A DNA stretch of 64,000 nucleotides from Nisaea sp. (GCF_017640745.1 NZ_JAEPQA010000010.1:47587-111586), one strand, 5' to 3'; positions 17,262-26,775 are shown, counted from the stretch's first letter. Numbers and translations are program-made. The notes: generated from the sequence alone by a model not told the origin.

Positions 17262-17981
17262 CTAGAAGAGCGACCCCTGGCGCGGGGCCGGCATTTCATC
17301 TTCTTGCACGGCCGGCTCTTCCGGTTCCTCGACCGACTGCAGAAGTCCGGCATCGTCGTTGCGGACATTGCCGACCCGGCTTGAGACCGGCGTGAAGACA
17401 AGATCCTCGCCGTCATAAGCTTTCAGGACGGACTCACGTTCCGCAGCATCTCCCTCAAGCCAAGACGCGAACGCCGCGACCTCGGCCAGCATCACCGGCA
17501 TGCGGTGATGAATATGCGCGATGCGCGGATCCGCGTCTGTCGTCAGCAAAATGAAGGTCTCGACCGGCTCCGCCCCCCTGCTCCAGCGCTCCCAGAGACC
17601 GGCGAAGGCAAAGGGCCGGTTGCCCTCGAGCGAGACCCGATAGGGCTGCTTGTCCCGGCCGAGCTTGCGCCATTCGTAAAACCCGTCCGCCGGCACGAGG
17701 CAGCGCCGTTTCTGGTAGGCGTCCCGAAAGGCGGGTTTCTCCGCGACGGTCTCCGAGCGGGCGTTGATCAGCGAGGCCGCACGGCTTTCGTCCGGCGCCC
17801 AGGACGGCACCAGGCCCCAGCGCAGCATGTCCATATGGCGGGCGCCGTCGCGCTCGCGGATCACCGGAGCGGACTGCATCGGCGCCATGTTGTAGCGCGG
17901 CTCCAGGTTGATCATGTCCGAGACCGCGAAGAGCCGCCGGATCGCTTCCGGCGCCGTGGTGATGCTGTAGCGTCCGCACAT
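17262..17981 (-). CDS. SOS response-associated peptidase (SRAP, YedK/HMCES family)
   Basis: The mature N-terminus MCGRYS supplies catalytic Cys2, which crosslinks to abasic sites in single-stranded DNA. Other active-site blocks are NARSETVAEKPAF, FYEWRK (Glu) and HHRMPV (His). At 239 residues it is of normal length. The protein shields abasic sites from error-prone processing. The extreme C-terminus reads RQGSLF, which matches the consensus of bacterial sliding-clamp-binding peptides (Qxx(L/M)F), a possible analogue of the PCNA-binding tail of human HMCES. It converges on the acidic membrane protein gene and is divergent from cysQ. Confidence 0.92.
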   Translation of the reverse strand: MCGRYSITTAPEAIRRLFAVSDMINLEPRYNMAPMQSAPVIRERDGARHMDMLRWGLVPSWAPDESRAASLINARSETVAEKPAFRDAYQKRRCLVPADGFYEWRKLGRDKQPYRVSLEGNRPFAFAGLWERWSRGAEPVETFILLTTDADPRIAHIHHRMPVMLAEVAAFASWLEGDAAERESVLKAYDGEDLVFTPVSSRVGNVRNDDAGLLQSVEEPEEPAVQEDEMPAPRQGSLF

Positions 17982-18080
17982 GCCTGTTCAAACCCGCCCG
18001 TTTCCAGTATTCAGGGACTGCCCGTGCGCCGAGCCTACGACCCGGCGGTACACATCTTCAACTCATCTCCCGGACCGGTC

Positions 18081-18854
18081 ATGGACAAACAGTCGCTTCT
18101 TAACGAGATCATCCTGATTGCGCGCGAGGCCTCAACGCTGATCCTCAAATATTACGACGGTGAGATTGCGGTCGACGACAAGGCGGATGGATCGCCGGTG
18201 ACCGCCGCCGACAGAGCCGCGGATAAGCTGATTGTCGCGGGACTCAAGAAGCTGACGCCGGAGATCCCGATCATCTCCGAGGAAGGCTTCGCCGCCGGCG
18301 CCAATCCGGACATCTCGGGCGGCACCTACTGGCTGGTCGATCCGCTCGACGGCACTAAGGAATTCATCAAGCGCAATGGCGACTTCACCGTGAATATCGC
18401 GCTGCTGGAAAAGTTCGAGCCGGTGCTTGGCGTCGTGCTCGCGCCGGTGACCGGGCTGGCTTCCGCCGGTGTCGTCGGCGAAGGTGCGTTCGACGAGGAC
18501 GCGGACGGTAACCGGAAAAAGATCTCCGTGCGTCAGGCGAACCCGGAGAAGCTGACCGTGGTCGCCAGCCGCTCGCACCGCTCGCCGGAGCTGGAGGAGT
18601 ATCTCGCCAAGCTGAAACCGGCGGAATCGATCTCCCGCGGTTCGGCATTGAAATTCTGCCTCGTCGCCCGCGGAGAAGCCGACCTCTATCCGCGCGTCGG
18701 CCCGACCTGCGAGTGGGATACGGCCGCCGGCCAGGCGGTCCTGATGGCCGCCGGCGGGATCATGACGGCGTTCGACGGCACGCCGTTCCGCTACGGCAAG
18801 GCCAGCGAGCGCTTCCTCAACGGAATGTTCATCGCCAAGGCGCCGGGCGCCTGA
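18081..18854 (+). CDS. cysQ: 3'(2'),5'-bisphosphate nucleotidase CysQ
   Basis: The ATG at 18081 gives 257 residues; the open frame further upstream lies antisense to the SRAP gene and is discarded. Inositol-monophosphatase superfamily motifs are present: SPVTAADRAAD, PIISEEG (metal Glu), DPLDGTKEFIKRNGDFTVNIAL and the C-terminal CEWDTAAGQAVL. FIKRNGDFTVNIAL is characteristic of CysQ. It hydrolyses 3'-phosphoadenosine 5'-phosphate, recycling the by-product of sulfate assimilation. No sulfate genes are adjacent. Confidence 0.9.
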   Translation: MDKQSLLNEIILIAREASTLILKYYDGEIAVDDKADGSPVTAADRAADKLIVAGLKKLTPEIPIISEEGFAAGANPDISGGTYWLVDPLDGTKEFIKRNGDFTVNIALLEKFEPVLGVVLAPVTGLASAGVVGEGAFDEDADGNRKKISVRQANPEKLTVVASRSHRSPELEEYLAKLKPAESISRGSALKFCLVARGEADLYPRVGPTCEWDTAAGQAVLMAAGGIMTAFDGTPFRYGKASERFLNGMFIAKAPGA

Positions 18855-18864
18855 TCGACAGCTG

Positions 18865-19515
18865 TTAGCCAGCCGCCTTCAGGGCGGCCTTTGCAAGGGC
18901 GGTGATCTCCTGCGCGGCGACGCTTCGCTTGGCCGCCTCGACCACGCCGAGACCGTCGGCCATGCTGCTTGCGAGGGCAACCCGGTTGCCGATCGTCACC
19001 TTCGAAAGCGGAACGTTGAGCTCGGCAATTGCGGCGCTCATCCGCTCGGTCAGGTTGGCGCGCGGCGGGACCCGGTTCAGCACCAGCAGTACCGGCGTCT
19101 TTTCGGCTGCGGCTATTTCGAGAGTCGGTTTGGTCGCCCAGACGTCCATAGGGCTCGGCTGCACCGGAAGCAGAGCCAGATGGGCGTTGCGGATCGCGAT
19201 TTTCGCCTCCGTCTCCGCGTGCGGCGGGGAGTCGACAATGACCACGTCATGCTCCTTCGCCTGTCTCTCGATCTCGGCGGCGGCACGCCAGCCGGTGATC
19301 TGGACGATCTCAAGCGCCCCCTTGCCTTTGTAGGCGATCTCGCCATTGAGGGAGTTGCGCATCGCGAACCAGGTCGCGAGGCTCATCTGCGGGTCGATGT
19401 CGATCGCCGCAACCCGCTTGCCGGAATGCGCGAGCGCGACGGCAAGCTGGGCCGCGAGCGTCGTCTTGCCGGCCCCGCCCTTCTGCTGTGCGATGGTAAT
19501 GATGGTTCCCGTCAT
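18865..19515 (-). CDS. Orphan ParA-family partition ATPase
   Basis: The ATG at 19515 is preceded by GGGGAG and gives 216 residues. It contains a deviant Walker A motif (AQQKGGAGKTTLA), a Walker A' region AIDIDPQMSLATW, and the Walker B-like VVIVDSPPHAE. Small ParA ATPases of this type position plasmids, chemoreceptor clusters or other cargo on the nucleoid. No ParB or recognisable cargo gene flanks it: cysQ converges from the left and sua5 diverges on the right. It may therefore move a protein cargo or be a plasmid relic; neither is shown. Confidence 0.85.
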   Translation of the reverse strand: MTGTIITIAQQKGGAGKTTLAAQLAVALAHSGKRVAAIDIDPQMSLATWFAMRNSLNGEIAYKGKGALEIVQITGWRAAAEIERQAKEHDVVIVDSPPHAETEAKIAIRNAHLALLPVQPSPMDVWATKPTLEIAAAEKTPVLLVLNRVPPRANLTERMSAAIAELNVPLSKVTIGNRVALASSMADGLGVVEAAKRSVAAQEITALAKAALKAAG

Positions 19516-19636
19516 GGCGGCACTCCCCGGCTGCATCACGACTGCGATTTCCCGTTCACGTTATCATCAATTTTGTGCGCCGCAACACGCGTCCGCCGCT
19601 TGACCCGCCCGATCCGACGGCCGATAAGCGGCAGCC

Positions 19637-20590
19637 ATGACCGAGACCCGGATATTGAAACCGTCCGACGACGCCATCCGCGAGGCCGCAGACGCCCTTC
19701 GCCGAGGCGAACTCGTCGCCTTTCCGACGGAGACCGTCTACGGGCTCGGTGGCGACGCAACCGACGACCGGGCGGTGGCGAAGATCTTCGAGGCAAAGGC
19801 GCGGCCGAGTTTCAATCCGCTGATCTCGCACCTCCCCGATCCGGAATCCGCCTTTGATCACGGGATGTTCGACGATCGCGCCCGTATGGTTGCGAAGGCC
19901 TTCTGGCCGGGCCCGCTGACCCTCGTGGTCCCAAGGCGGAACGATTGCCGGATCTCGCTGCTTGCCAGCGCCGGGCTCGATACCGTCGCGCTTCGGGTTC
20001 CGTCGCACCCGATCGCCTCCGCTCTCCTTGCCGCCACAGGGCGGCCGATCGCCGCGCCCAGTGCCAATCCGTCCGGACGCGTCAGCCCGACGACGGCGGA
20101 GCACGTTCAGGCCGGTCTGAGCGGCCGCGTTTCCATCATTCTCGACGGTGGCCCCTGCTCCGTCGGCCTCGAATCGACGGTGCTCGACCTCTCCGGCGGA
20201 GCTCCGACGATCCTCCGCCCCGGTGCAGTGACCGCGGACATGCTGGAACCGCTGATCGGCCCGGTCGGATCTGCCGGACACGGAGCGAAGATCGCTGCTC
20301 CGGGCATGCTCGAAAGTCATTACGCGCCGGCCCTTCCCGTGCGCCTCGACGCGACGGCACCGGAGCCGGGGGAACTCTTCCTCGGTTTCGGCGCGGTCTC
20401 CGGCCCGGCAGGTTCGGAGACGCTCAGCGCGCGCGGCGACCTGACCGAAGCTGCCGCCAGGCTTTTCGCCCTGCTGCGCAGCCTCGACAGGCCGGGCGCC
20501 ACAGGGATCGCCGTTGCGCCGATCCCAGAAACCGGCCTCGGCATCGCCATCAACGACCGTCTGCGGCGGGCTGCTGCGCCGCGCGCATAG
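19637..20590 (+). CDS. L-threonylcarbamoyladenylate synthase (Sua5/TsaC family)
   Basis: A 317-residue protein with the YrdC-domain signature PTETVYGLGGDATD, KIFEAKARPSFNPLISHL, WPGPLTLVV, RVPSHPIASALL and SANPSGRVSPT. A shorter Sua5-type C-terminal domain follows (ESHYAPALPVRLD...). It makes threonylcarbamoyl-AMP for the universal t6A37 tRNA modification. The long form with the C-terminal domain corresponds to Sua5 rather than TsaC. Partner Tsa genes are not in the window. Confidence 0.92.
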   Translation: MTETRILKPSDDAIREAADALRRGELVAFPTETVYGLGGDATDDRAVAKIFEAKARPSFNPLISHLPDPESAFDHGMFDDRARMVAKAFWPGPLTLVVPRRNDCRISLLASAGLDTVALRVPSHPIASALLAATGRPIAAPSANPSGRVSPTTAEHVQAGLSGRVSIILDGGPCSVGLESTVLDLSGGAPTILRPGAVTADMLEPLIGPVGSAGHGAKIAAPGMLESHYAPALPVRLDATAPEPGELFLGFGAVSGPAGSETLSARGDLTEAAARLFALLRSLDRPGATGIAVAPIPETGLGIAINDRLRRAAAPRA

Positions 20591-20682
20591 GTGCCTTCGC
20601 TCATGAGCGGGTTGCCGTTCCGGTTTCCCTCACTAATATTGCCGCCTCGTTCGCTGCTATTGCCGATCTGGAGACACCGCCC

Positions 20683-22149
20683 ATGTCCGCCCCGCGCACA
20701 ACGGCCCTTTCCGATGCGCCCTATGTTCCGAGCCAGCAGGAATCTGCCGCCATCGCTCGGATCAAGGAACTTCTGGGTCCGAAAGGCTGGATCGACGATC
20801 CCGCCGACATGGAAGGGAACCTGATCGAGGATCGCGGTATCTATCACGGCCGCGCCATGCTGGTAGCGAAACCGGCGACGACCGAGGAAGTCTCCGGTGT
20901 CCTGAAGCTCTGCCACGAGGCCGGCATCCCGGTCGTACCCCAGGGCGGCAATACCAGCCTCTGCGGAGCATCCGTGCCCTACGAGACCGGAAACGAGATC
21001 GTCCTCTCGCTCGCCCGGATGAACCGGATCCGCTCGATCGATCCGCTGAATTACACGATGACGGTCGAGGCCGGCTGCGTGCTGCAGACGCTGCAGGAAG
21101 AAGCCGCCAAGGCCGACCGCTATTTCCCGCTCAGCCTCGCCGCCGAAGGGAGCTGCATGATCGGCGGCAATCTCGGCACCAATGCCGGCGGCACCAACGT
21201 GCTGCGCTACGGCAACGCGCGCGAACTGACGCTCGGCATTGAAGTGGTGCTGCCGGACGGGCGGATCTGGAACGGGCTCGGCAGCCTGCGCAAGGACAAT
21301 ACCGGCTACGACCTGAAGGATCTCTTCATCGGCTCCGAGGGCACGCTCGGCGTGATCACTGCGGCCGTCCTCAAACTGTTCCCGAAACCGCGCGACATCC
21401 GCACCGCCTTCTGCGCGGTCCGCGACATCGACGCGGCGCTGGAACTCCTGAAGCGGGCGCGGACGGAGAGCGGCGACAGCGTGGAAACCTTCGAGCTGAT
21501 CCCGCGGCTGGTCATCGATCTCGTGCTGAAGCACATGCCGGACTGCGAGGATCCGCTCGAGACCCGCTACGACATGTACACGCTGATCGAACTGGTCACG
21601 ACGCGGGACAATGACGACGGCATCGAGGAGCGCTTCGAGAGCATCCTCGGCCAGGCGATGGAAGACGGCCTGATCCTCGACGCGGCGCTGGCCCAGAACG
21701 AGCATCAGAGGCAGGAAATCTGGAAGCTGCGCGAGAACGCCTCGGAATCCCAGAAGATCGAGGGCGCCTCGATCAAGCACGACGTCTCCGTGCCGGTGGC
21801 GAGCGTTCCCGCCTTCTACAAGGCCGCCGCCGACGCGGTCTACAAGGTGAACCCGGACGCCCGCATCGTCGCCTTCGGCCATATGGGCGACGGCAACCTG
21901 CACTACAACGTGCAGGAGCCGGAAGGCGGCGACACCAAGGCCTTCGTCGAGAACTGGGACGCCTATAACCGCGCCGTGCACGACGTCGTCGTCTCTTTCG
22001 GCGGCTCGATCAGCGCCGAGCACGGCATCGGCCGGCTGAAGCGCGAGGAACTGGCGCACTACAAGAACCCGGTCGCACTCGACCTCATGCGCACAATCAA
22101 GGCCGCGATCGACCCGAAGGGGATCATGAACCCGGGCAAGGTGATCTGA
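20683..22149 (+). CDS. FAD-linked D-2-hydroxyacid dehydrogenase
   Basis: The ATG at 20683 gives 488 residues; the frame stays open further upstream but that part is antisense-like coding shadow of sua5. The PCMH-type FAD-binding half shows PVVPQGGNTSLCGASVP, GGNLGTNAGGTNVLRYGNAR and FIGSEGTLGVIT. The substrate half has AFGHMGDGNLHYNVQEP (metal-binding His) and SAEHGIGRLKREEL. This matches the D-2-hydroxyglutarate/D-lactate dehydrogenase group (VAO/GlcD superfamily). The exact hydroxyacid is unknown; a D-3-phosphoglycerate or hydroxyglutarate role is plausible. The LTA-synthase-like gene converges on it. Confidence 0.88.
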   Translation: MSAPRTTALSDAPYVPSQQESAAIARIKELLGPKGWIDDPADMEGNLIEDRGIYHGRAMLVAKPATTEEVSGVLKLCHEAGIPVVPQGGNTSLCGASVPYETGNEIVLSLARMNRIRSIDPLNYTMTVEAGCVLQTLQEEAAKADRYFPLSLAAEGSCMIGGNLGTNAGGTNVLRYGNARELTLGIEVVLPDGRIWNGLGSLRKDNTGYDLKDLFIGSEGTLGVITAAVLKLFPKPRDIRTAFCAVRDIDAALELLKRARTESGDSVETFELIPRLVIDLVLKHMPDCEDPLETRYDMYTLIELVTTRDNDDGIEERFESILGQAMEDGLILDAALAQNEHQRQEIWKLRENASESQKIEGASIKHDVSVPVASVPAFYKAAADAVYKVNPDARIVAFGHMGDGNLHYNVQEPEGGDTKAFVENWDAYNRAVHDVVVSFGGSISAEHGIGRLKREELAHYKNPVALDLMRTIKAAIDPKGIMNPGKVI

Positions 22150-22171
22150 TAAGGCTGGCGTCCGGCGGCCG

Positions 22172-24085
22172 CTAGGACGCACCTTCCTTCTCGTCCTCGC
22201 GCAGGTCGCCCTGTTTGAAATAGTGGCTCGCCGACTGATACCAGGCGATCGCGTCGGCGATCAGGTCGTCGTCCGATTTCAACGGCCCGGATCCGGTGGC
22301 CACTGGGAGCCCGTCGGCAACCTCCGGCGCGCGGTTGACGTCGAGGATGACCAGACGGCCGTCGCTCAGATACCCGAGTTTCTGGTAGGTGCTGATGAAG
22401 GCGCGCTCGCGGCCTTCCTCCAGCGCGAAAATATCGTAGCCGAAAAAGCGGCTCGAATAGGACATCCCGAGCCAACCCATCAGGCTCGGACCGATATCGA
22501 TCTGGCTCATCAGACGGTCCATCCGCGACGGCTCGATGATCTTCGGCGCGTACCAGATCATCGGGATGTGGTAGCGGTCGAGCGGCAGGTCGGTCTTGCC
22601 GGCGGCCTTCGAGGTGTGATCCGCCGTGATGATGAACAGCGTGTTGTCGAACCACGGCTTCGACGCGCTGCGGCGGATGAAATCGCCGATCGCCCAGTCG
22701 GTATATTTGACCGCGCCCTCGCGCTTGCCCTGCGGCAGGTCGATACGATCCTCCGGGAAAGTATAGGGACGGTGATTGGATGTGGTCATGACATGGGCGA
22801 AGAACCTCTGCCCCTCGGCATGCGCGCGATCGAGCGTCGCGATGGTGAGGGAAAAGAGGTCCTCGTCGGCGATCCCCCAGATGTTCTCCGCATGAGGCGT
22901 CAGCCCCGCCGCCTCCAGGTCGGTCCGGTCGACGACCTTGTAACCGTTGCTGCCGAAATAGGCGTTCATGTTGTCGAAGAAGCCGTAGCCGCCGTAGATC
23001 CAGTATGGCGTCCACCCGTTCTCGCCGAGTTCCTCGCCAAGATTTTCGAGGCTGTTGTTGTTCGGCCTGCGGACGATGCTCTGGCCCGGTGTCGGAGGCG
23101 TGCCGATTGACAGCGCCTCGAGCCCGCGGACGGTTCGGGTCCCGGTAGCGTAGAGGTGCGTGAACTCGAGCCCTGATGCGGCCAGCCGGTCGAGTTCGGG
23201 CGTAAGATTCTGGCTGTTCCCGAACCGGCCGAGGAACTCCGCCGAGAGGCTTTCGACGGACACCAGAACGACATTCAGATCCTTGCCGGCGACGCGCGCG
23301 CTCACCTCGCGCTCGATGCCCGTTTCCTGCTTGAAGGATGCGTTCGGCTGCGCGACCAGACGGCGGATCCGGCTGTCCGCCTCAGCAAGCGGGAGCGAGG
23401 GATAATACTTGTCGTAGTCCAGCTGATTGTGCCGGTAGGCATGCCCGAGAGAATAGATCCCGTTGCTGGAGAGCTGCGCGACGAACACATTCGGAGCGGC
23501 GTCGGCCAGATCCGTATCCAGGAAGACCGCCCCGGCGCCGGCCGCCGCCGAGAGAGCCGCCAAGATCCCGAGGCGCGGCCCCCAGCCAGACCGGGCCGGT
23601 CGTGCCATGCGGGGCCAGCTGAACCAGGTCACAATCCCCGCCCCTCCGGTAATGATCGCGAACCACAGGGCCACCGGGTAGCTTTCGCGGATATTGCCGA
23701 TCACCTCGTGGGTATAGATCAGGTAGTCGACAGCGATGAAATCGAACCGGCTCGCAAACTCGGCCCAGAAGGCGAATTCCGCGATCGAAATCACGGCGAA
23801 CAGGCTGAGATAGAGACCGGCCCAGGCCATGGCCCAGATCGCTTCCCAGCGCGCAAGGCGGCCGGAACGGGCAAGATCCGGCATGATCGCATCGTAGAGC
23901 GCCCAGGGCAGAAGCAGCCAGGGTGCGATCGCCAGATCGTAGATCGATCCGACCAAGACGATCCTGACCCATTGCCCGGCCTCGAAAGGCTGCCCGGAGA
24001 ATATGGCGAGGCCGATCCGCGTCGTCAGGGACACAAGGAGAAATGCCGCGCCGATCCAAATCAGGCGCCTCATACCTCTGGTCAC
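22172..24085 (-). CDS. LTA synthase-like membrane phosphoglycerol transferase
   Basis: I place the start at the GTG at 24085, preceded by GGAAG, giving 637 residues; an open frame reaches 24307 but lacks similarity. Several membrane helices occupy the N-terminal third (WIGAAFLLVSLTTRIGLAIF onward). The extracytoplasmic sulfatase-type domain has NVVLVSVESLSAEF (metal Glu), the Thr nucleophile region YATGTRTVRGLEAL, MTTSNHRPYTFP and FIITADHTSKA. In Gram-negatives such enzymes (OpgB-like) transfer phosphoglycerol to periplasmic glucans or other glycans. The acceptor is unknown. Confidence 0.88.
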   Translation of the reverse strand: MTRGMRRLIWIGAAFLLVSLTTRIGLAIFSGQPFEAGQWVRIVLVGSIYDLAIAPWLLLPWALYDAIMPDLARSGRLARWEAIWAMAWAGLYLSLFAVISIAEFAFWAEFASRFDFIAVDYLIYTHEVIGNIRESYPVALWFAIITGGAGIVTWFSWPRMARPARSGWGPRLGILAALSAAAGAGAVFLDTDLADAAPNVFVAQLSSNGIYSLGHAYRHNQLDYDKYYPSLPLAEADSRIRRLVAQPNASFKQETGIEREVSARVAGKDLNVVLVSVESLSAEFLGRFGNSQNLTPELDRLAASGLEFTHLYATGTRTVRGLEALSIGTPPTPGQSIVRRPNNNSLENLGEELGENGWTPYWIYGGYGFFDNMNAYFGSNGYKVVDRTDLEAAGLTPHAENIWGIADEDLFSLTIATLDRAHAEGQRFFAHVMTTSNHRPYTFPEDRIDLPQGKREGAVKYTDWAIGDFIRRSASKPWFDNTLFIITADHTSKAAGKTDLPLDRYHIPMIWYAPKIIEPSRMDRLMSQIDIGPSLMGWLGMSYSSRFFGYDIFALEEGRERAFISTYQKLGYLSDGRLVILDVNRAPEVADGLPVATGSGPLKSDDDLIADAIAWYQSASHYFKQGDLREDEKEGAS

Positions 24086-24331
24086 GGTGATTGCTTCCGA
24101 TGTCGGTTGGTCCAGAGAACGGCTGGTACCGTTCGTCTGCACAGCATACCCCAAAGCCACGCGCGATGCCCGATGATGCGACCGATAGCGCGGGGCAGAT
24201 CGTCGCATGGTTCCAAGCGATGTGCTGTCCACAATAGCTGAGTCAGCTTGACCCAGCTCAATGCATGAGCGCTGAGGCCTTCCTATATTTCCTTCATGAG
24301 TGTGCAACCGCCAGACTCATTGGAGGAAATC

Positions 24332-24811
24332 ATGGGCGAAGTCACAGAGAAGAAAGCCACCGAACCCGCGCGCACATACACCGATCCCTTTGCCGCCTTC
24401 CGGGCGGAGATGGACCGGATGTTCCATAACTTTCTGCAGACACCGACCTTCTCGCTGCCCTTCGCAGGAGGCAACGGGATGGTTGTCCCGAGCGCCGACA
24501 TGAAGGAAGGCGATAACGAGTATACGCTGAGCGCCGAGTTGCCGGGCATGGCCGAGGACGATATCGATCTGTCGGTCGCCAACGGCATGATCACGATCAA
24601 GGGCGAGAAGACCGAAGAGAAGAAGGACGAGAAGGAAAACTACCACCTGACGGAACGCCGCTACGGCTCGTTCCAGCGCTCCTTCCGCCTGCCGGACAAT
24701 GTCGACGAGGCGAAGATCAAGGCAAGCTTCGACAAGGGCGTACTCACCGTCTCGATGCCGAAAAGCAAGGACGGCAAGCACCAGGAACGCAAGATCAAGA
24801 TCGGCAGCTGA
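24332..24811 (+). CDS. Small heat-shock protein Hsp20
   Basis: The ATG at 24332 follows GGAGGA, so the frame from 24296 is not preferred. The 159-residue protein has a short N-terminal arm, an alpha-crystallin domain beginning VPSADMKEGDNEYTLSAELPGM and containing the ITIKGEKTEEKKDEKENYH loop, the RRYGSFQRSFRLP strand and the FDKGVLTVSMPK motif. A C-terminal IKI (IxI-type) anchor ends the protein, as in oligomeric holdases. I searched upstream for a sigma-32 promoter but spacing did not fit. A strong terminator follows. Confidence 0.92.
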   Translation: MGEVTEKKATEPARTYTDPFAAFRAEMDRMFHNFLQTPTFSLPFAGGNGMVVPSADMKEGDNEYTLSAELPGMAEDDIDLSVANGMITIKGEKTEEKKDEKENYHLTERRYGSFQRSFRLPDNVDEAKIKASFDKGVLTVSMPKSKDGKHQERKIKIGS

Positions 24812-24829
24812 AAACCCGAGACACACCTC

Positions 24830-24858
24830 GCCCGGCCCCCCTCCAGGGGCCGGGCTTT
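24830..24858 (+). terminator. Intrinsic terminator after hsp20
   Basis: A 10-bp GC-rich stem (GCCCGGCCCC at 24830-24839 with GGGGCCGGGC at 24846-24855), a 6-base loop and a TTT tail lie 18 bases after the hsp20 stop. The next gene, an acyl-CoA dehydrogenase, begins 126 bases later on the same strand and should have its own promoter. Confidence 0.8.
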
Positions 24859-24984
24859 GCATGCTCTTTTCCCGCCTCAACACGGCTCTATTTGGATTGC
24901 AACACCGGCGCCACGGACTAGACTGCGCCGAACAATGAAACCGTCCGTGAACCGCAATCCGGACGGCCAGTCGAGAGGAAACCC

Positions 24985-26775
24985 ATGACCGTCTATTCCG
25001 CCCCCCTCGAGGATATGCGCTTCACGTTGCGCGACATTGTCGGCTTCGACAGGATCGCCGCCCTGCCCGGCTTCAGTGGTTCCGACGACGAGATCATGGA
25101 ACAGGTCCTGGAAGAGGCCGGCAAGCTGGCGCGCGACGTGCTGGCGCCGCTGAACCCGGTTGGCGACAAAGAGAAGGCCAGGCTCGAGAACGGTGTTGTT
25201 CGCCCCGTCCCCGGCTTTGCCGATGCCTATGCGCAATTCTGGCAGGGCGGCTGGAACGCCATGCCGTTCGAGGAGGAATATGGCGGCCAGAACCTGCCGA
25301 TCTCGCTGACCACCGCGGTCTGGGAGATGTGGAACGCCTCCAACCTCGCCTTCACGCTCTGCCCGCTTCTGACGCAGGCCGGCATCGAGGCGCTCTCGAA
25401 GCATGCGAGCCCGGAGCAGAAGGAAAAGTACCTGCACAAGCTGGTCTCCGGCGAATGGACCGGGACCATGAACCTGACCGAGCCGCAGTCCGGGACCGAT
25501 CTCGGAGCGATCCGCACCAGTTCCCGGCGCAATGGTGACCACTATCTGCTCAAGGGCCAGAAAATCTACATCACCTGGGGCGACCACGACATGACGGACA
25601 ATATCGTCCACATGGTGCTGGCCCGCTCGCCCGACGGACCTCCCGGCAGCAAGGGGCTCTCGCTCTTCATCGTGCCGAAATACCTCGTCAACGACGACGG
25701 CTCGCTCGGTGCGCGCAACGATGTTCGTCCGGTCTCGCTCGAGCACAAGCTCGGCATCCATGCTTCGCCGACCTGCGTCATGTCCTACGGCGACAACGAA
25801 GGCGCGGTCGCCTATCTCGTCGGCGAGGAAAACCGCGGCATCGAATACATGTTTGTGATGATGAACAACGCCCGTCTCGCGGTCGGCCTGCAGGGCCTCG
25901 CGATCGCGGAGCGCGCCTATCAGCAGGCCGTCGCCTTCGCCCGCGACCGGGTGCAGAGCCGTGCCATCCAAGGCAGCGAGGGACCGGTCGCTATCATCCA
26001 GCACCCGGACGTCCGGCGCATGCTGCTCGGCATGAAGAGCCAGATCGAGGGCATGCGGGCGCTCTGCTACTACACGGCAGCCGAGATCGACCGCGCGAAC
26101 CGCGAGGCCGATCCGGACGCGGCGGCGAAAGCGCAGCGCCGGGTCGAGATCCTGATCCCGGTGGTGAAATCCTGGTGTACCGATACCGGCCTCGCCGTCA
26201 CCTCGACCAACATCCAGATCCACGGTGGCATGGGGTTCATCGAGGAGACCGGCGCGGCACAGCACTACCGCGACGCGCGCATCACCACGATCTACGAGGG
26301 CACCAACGGCGTGCAGGCGATGGATCTGATCGGCCGCAAGGTTGCGCGCGACGGCGGCGAGGCGGCGAAAGAGCTGTTCGCCGACATCCGCACCGATCTG
26401 GAGCCGCTGCGCGGCAGTGACGAACTCGCCGCCCGGGCGCTTGTGAAGCATATGGATGCGGGACTCGCGGCCGCAGAGGACGCGGTGAAATGGCTGGTTG
26501 CTACCTTCCCGAAGGATCCCGGCACCGCGGCGAGCGGCGGTGTGCCGTTCCAGAACCTGATGGGGCTGCTTTGCGCCGGCTGGCTGCTCGCCCGCGGCGT
26601 GACCGCCGCGTCTGCCCAGAAGGCTGGAGCCAACGGCGATGCCGCGTTCCTGGAAGCGAAACTGACCACGGCGCGCTTCTTCGCCGATTATCACCTGAGC
26701 CAGGCGCCGTCGCTGCTGACGCAGATGACAGAGGCCGGCGAGAGCGTGATGGCAATGGCGCTGGATCGCTTCTGA
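24985..26775 (+). CDS. Long-form acyl-CoA dehydrogenase (DmdC-like)
   Basis: At 596 residues this is the long ACAD form that starts with YSAPLEDMRFTL. It has the middle-domain MNLTEPQSGTDLGAI, the KIYITWGDHDMTDNIVHMVLA block and a dehydrogenase helical region with IQIHGGMGFIEETGAAQHYRD followed by ITTIYEGTNGVQAMDLIGRK (catalytic Glu in the YEGT motif). About 150 extra C-terminal residues match the extension found in DmdC, the 3-methylmercaptopropionyl-CoA dehydrogenase of DMSP demethylation. Many such proteins act on other acyl-CoAs, and no dmdA, dmdB or dmdD is nearby, so the substrate is open. Confidence 0.88.
   Translation: MTVYSAPLEDMRFTLRDIVGFDRIAALPGFSGSDDEIMEQVLEEAGKLARDVLAPLNPVGDKEKARLENGVVRPVPGFADAYAQFWQGGWNAMPFEEEYGGQNLPISLTTAVWEMWNASNLAFTLCPLLTQAGIEALSKHASPEQKEKYLHKLVSGEWTGTMNLTEPQSGTDLGAIRTSSRRNGDHYLLKGQKIYITWGDHDMTDNIVHMVLARSPDGPPGSKGLSLFIVPKYLVNDDGSLGARNDVRPVSLEHKLGIHASPTCVMSYGDNEGAVAYLVGEENRGIEYMFVMMNNARLAVGLQGLAIAERAYQQAVAFARDRVQSRAIQGSEGPVAIIQHPDVRRMLLGMKSQIEGMRALCYYTAAEIDRANREADPDAAAKAQRRVEILIPVVKSWCTDTGLAVTSTNIQIHGGMGFIEETGAAQHYRDARITTIYEGTNGVQAMDLIGRKVARDGGEAAKELFADIRTDLEPLRGSDELAARALVKHMDAGLAAAEDAVKWLVATFPKDPGTAASGGVPFQNLMGLLCAGWLLARGVTAASAQKAGANGDAAFLEAKLTTARFFADYHLSQAPSLLTQMTEAGESVMAMALDRF

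Noticed and set aside
17505-18080. Upstream extension of the cysQ frame
   Set aside because: It overlaps the SRAP gene antisense and the CysQ family N-terminus begins at 18081.
24247-24289. CTTG and CCTATATT before hsp20 as a sigma-32 promoter
   Set aside because: The elements are about 31 bases apart, well outside the 17-18 base spacing of alphaproteobacterial RpoH promoters.
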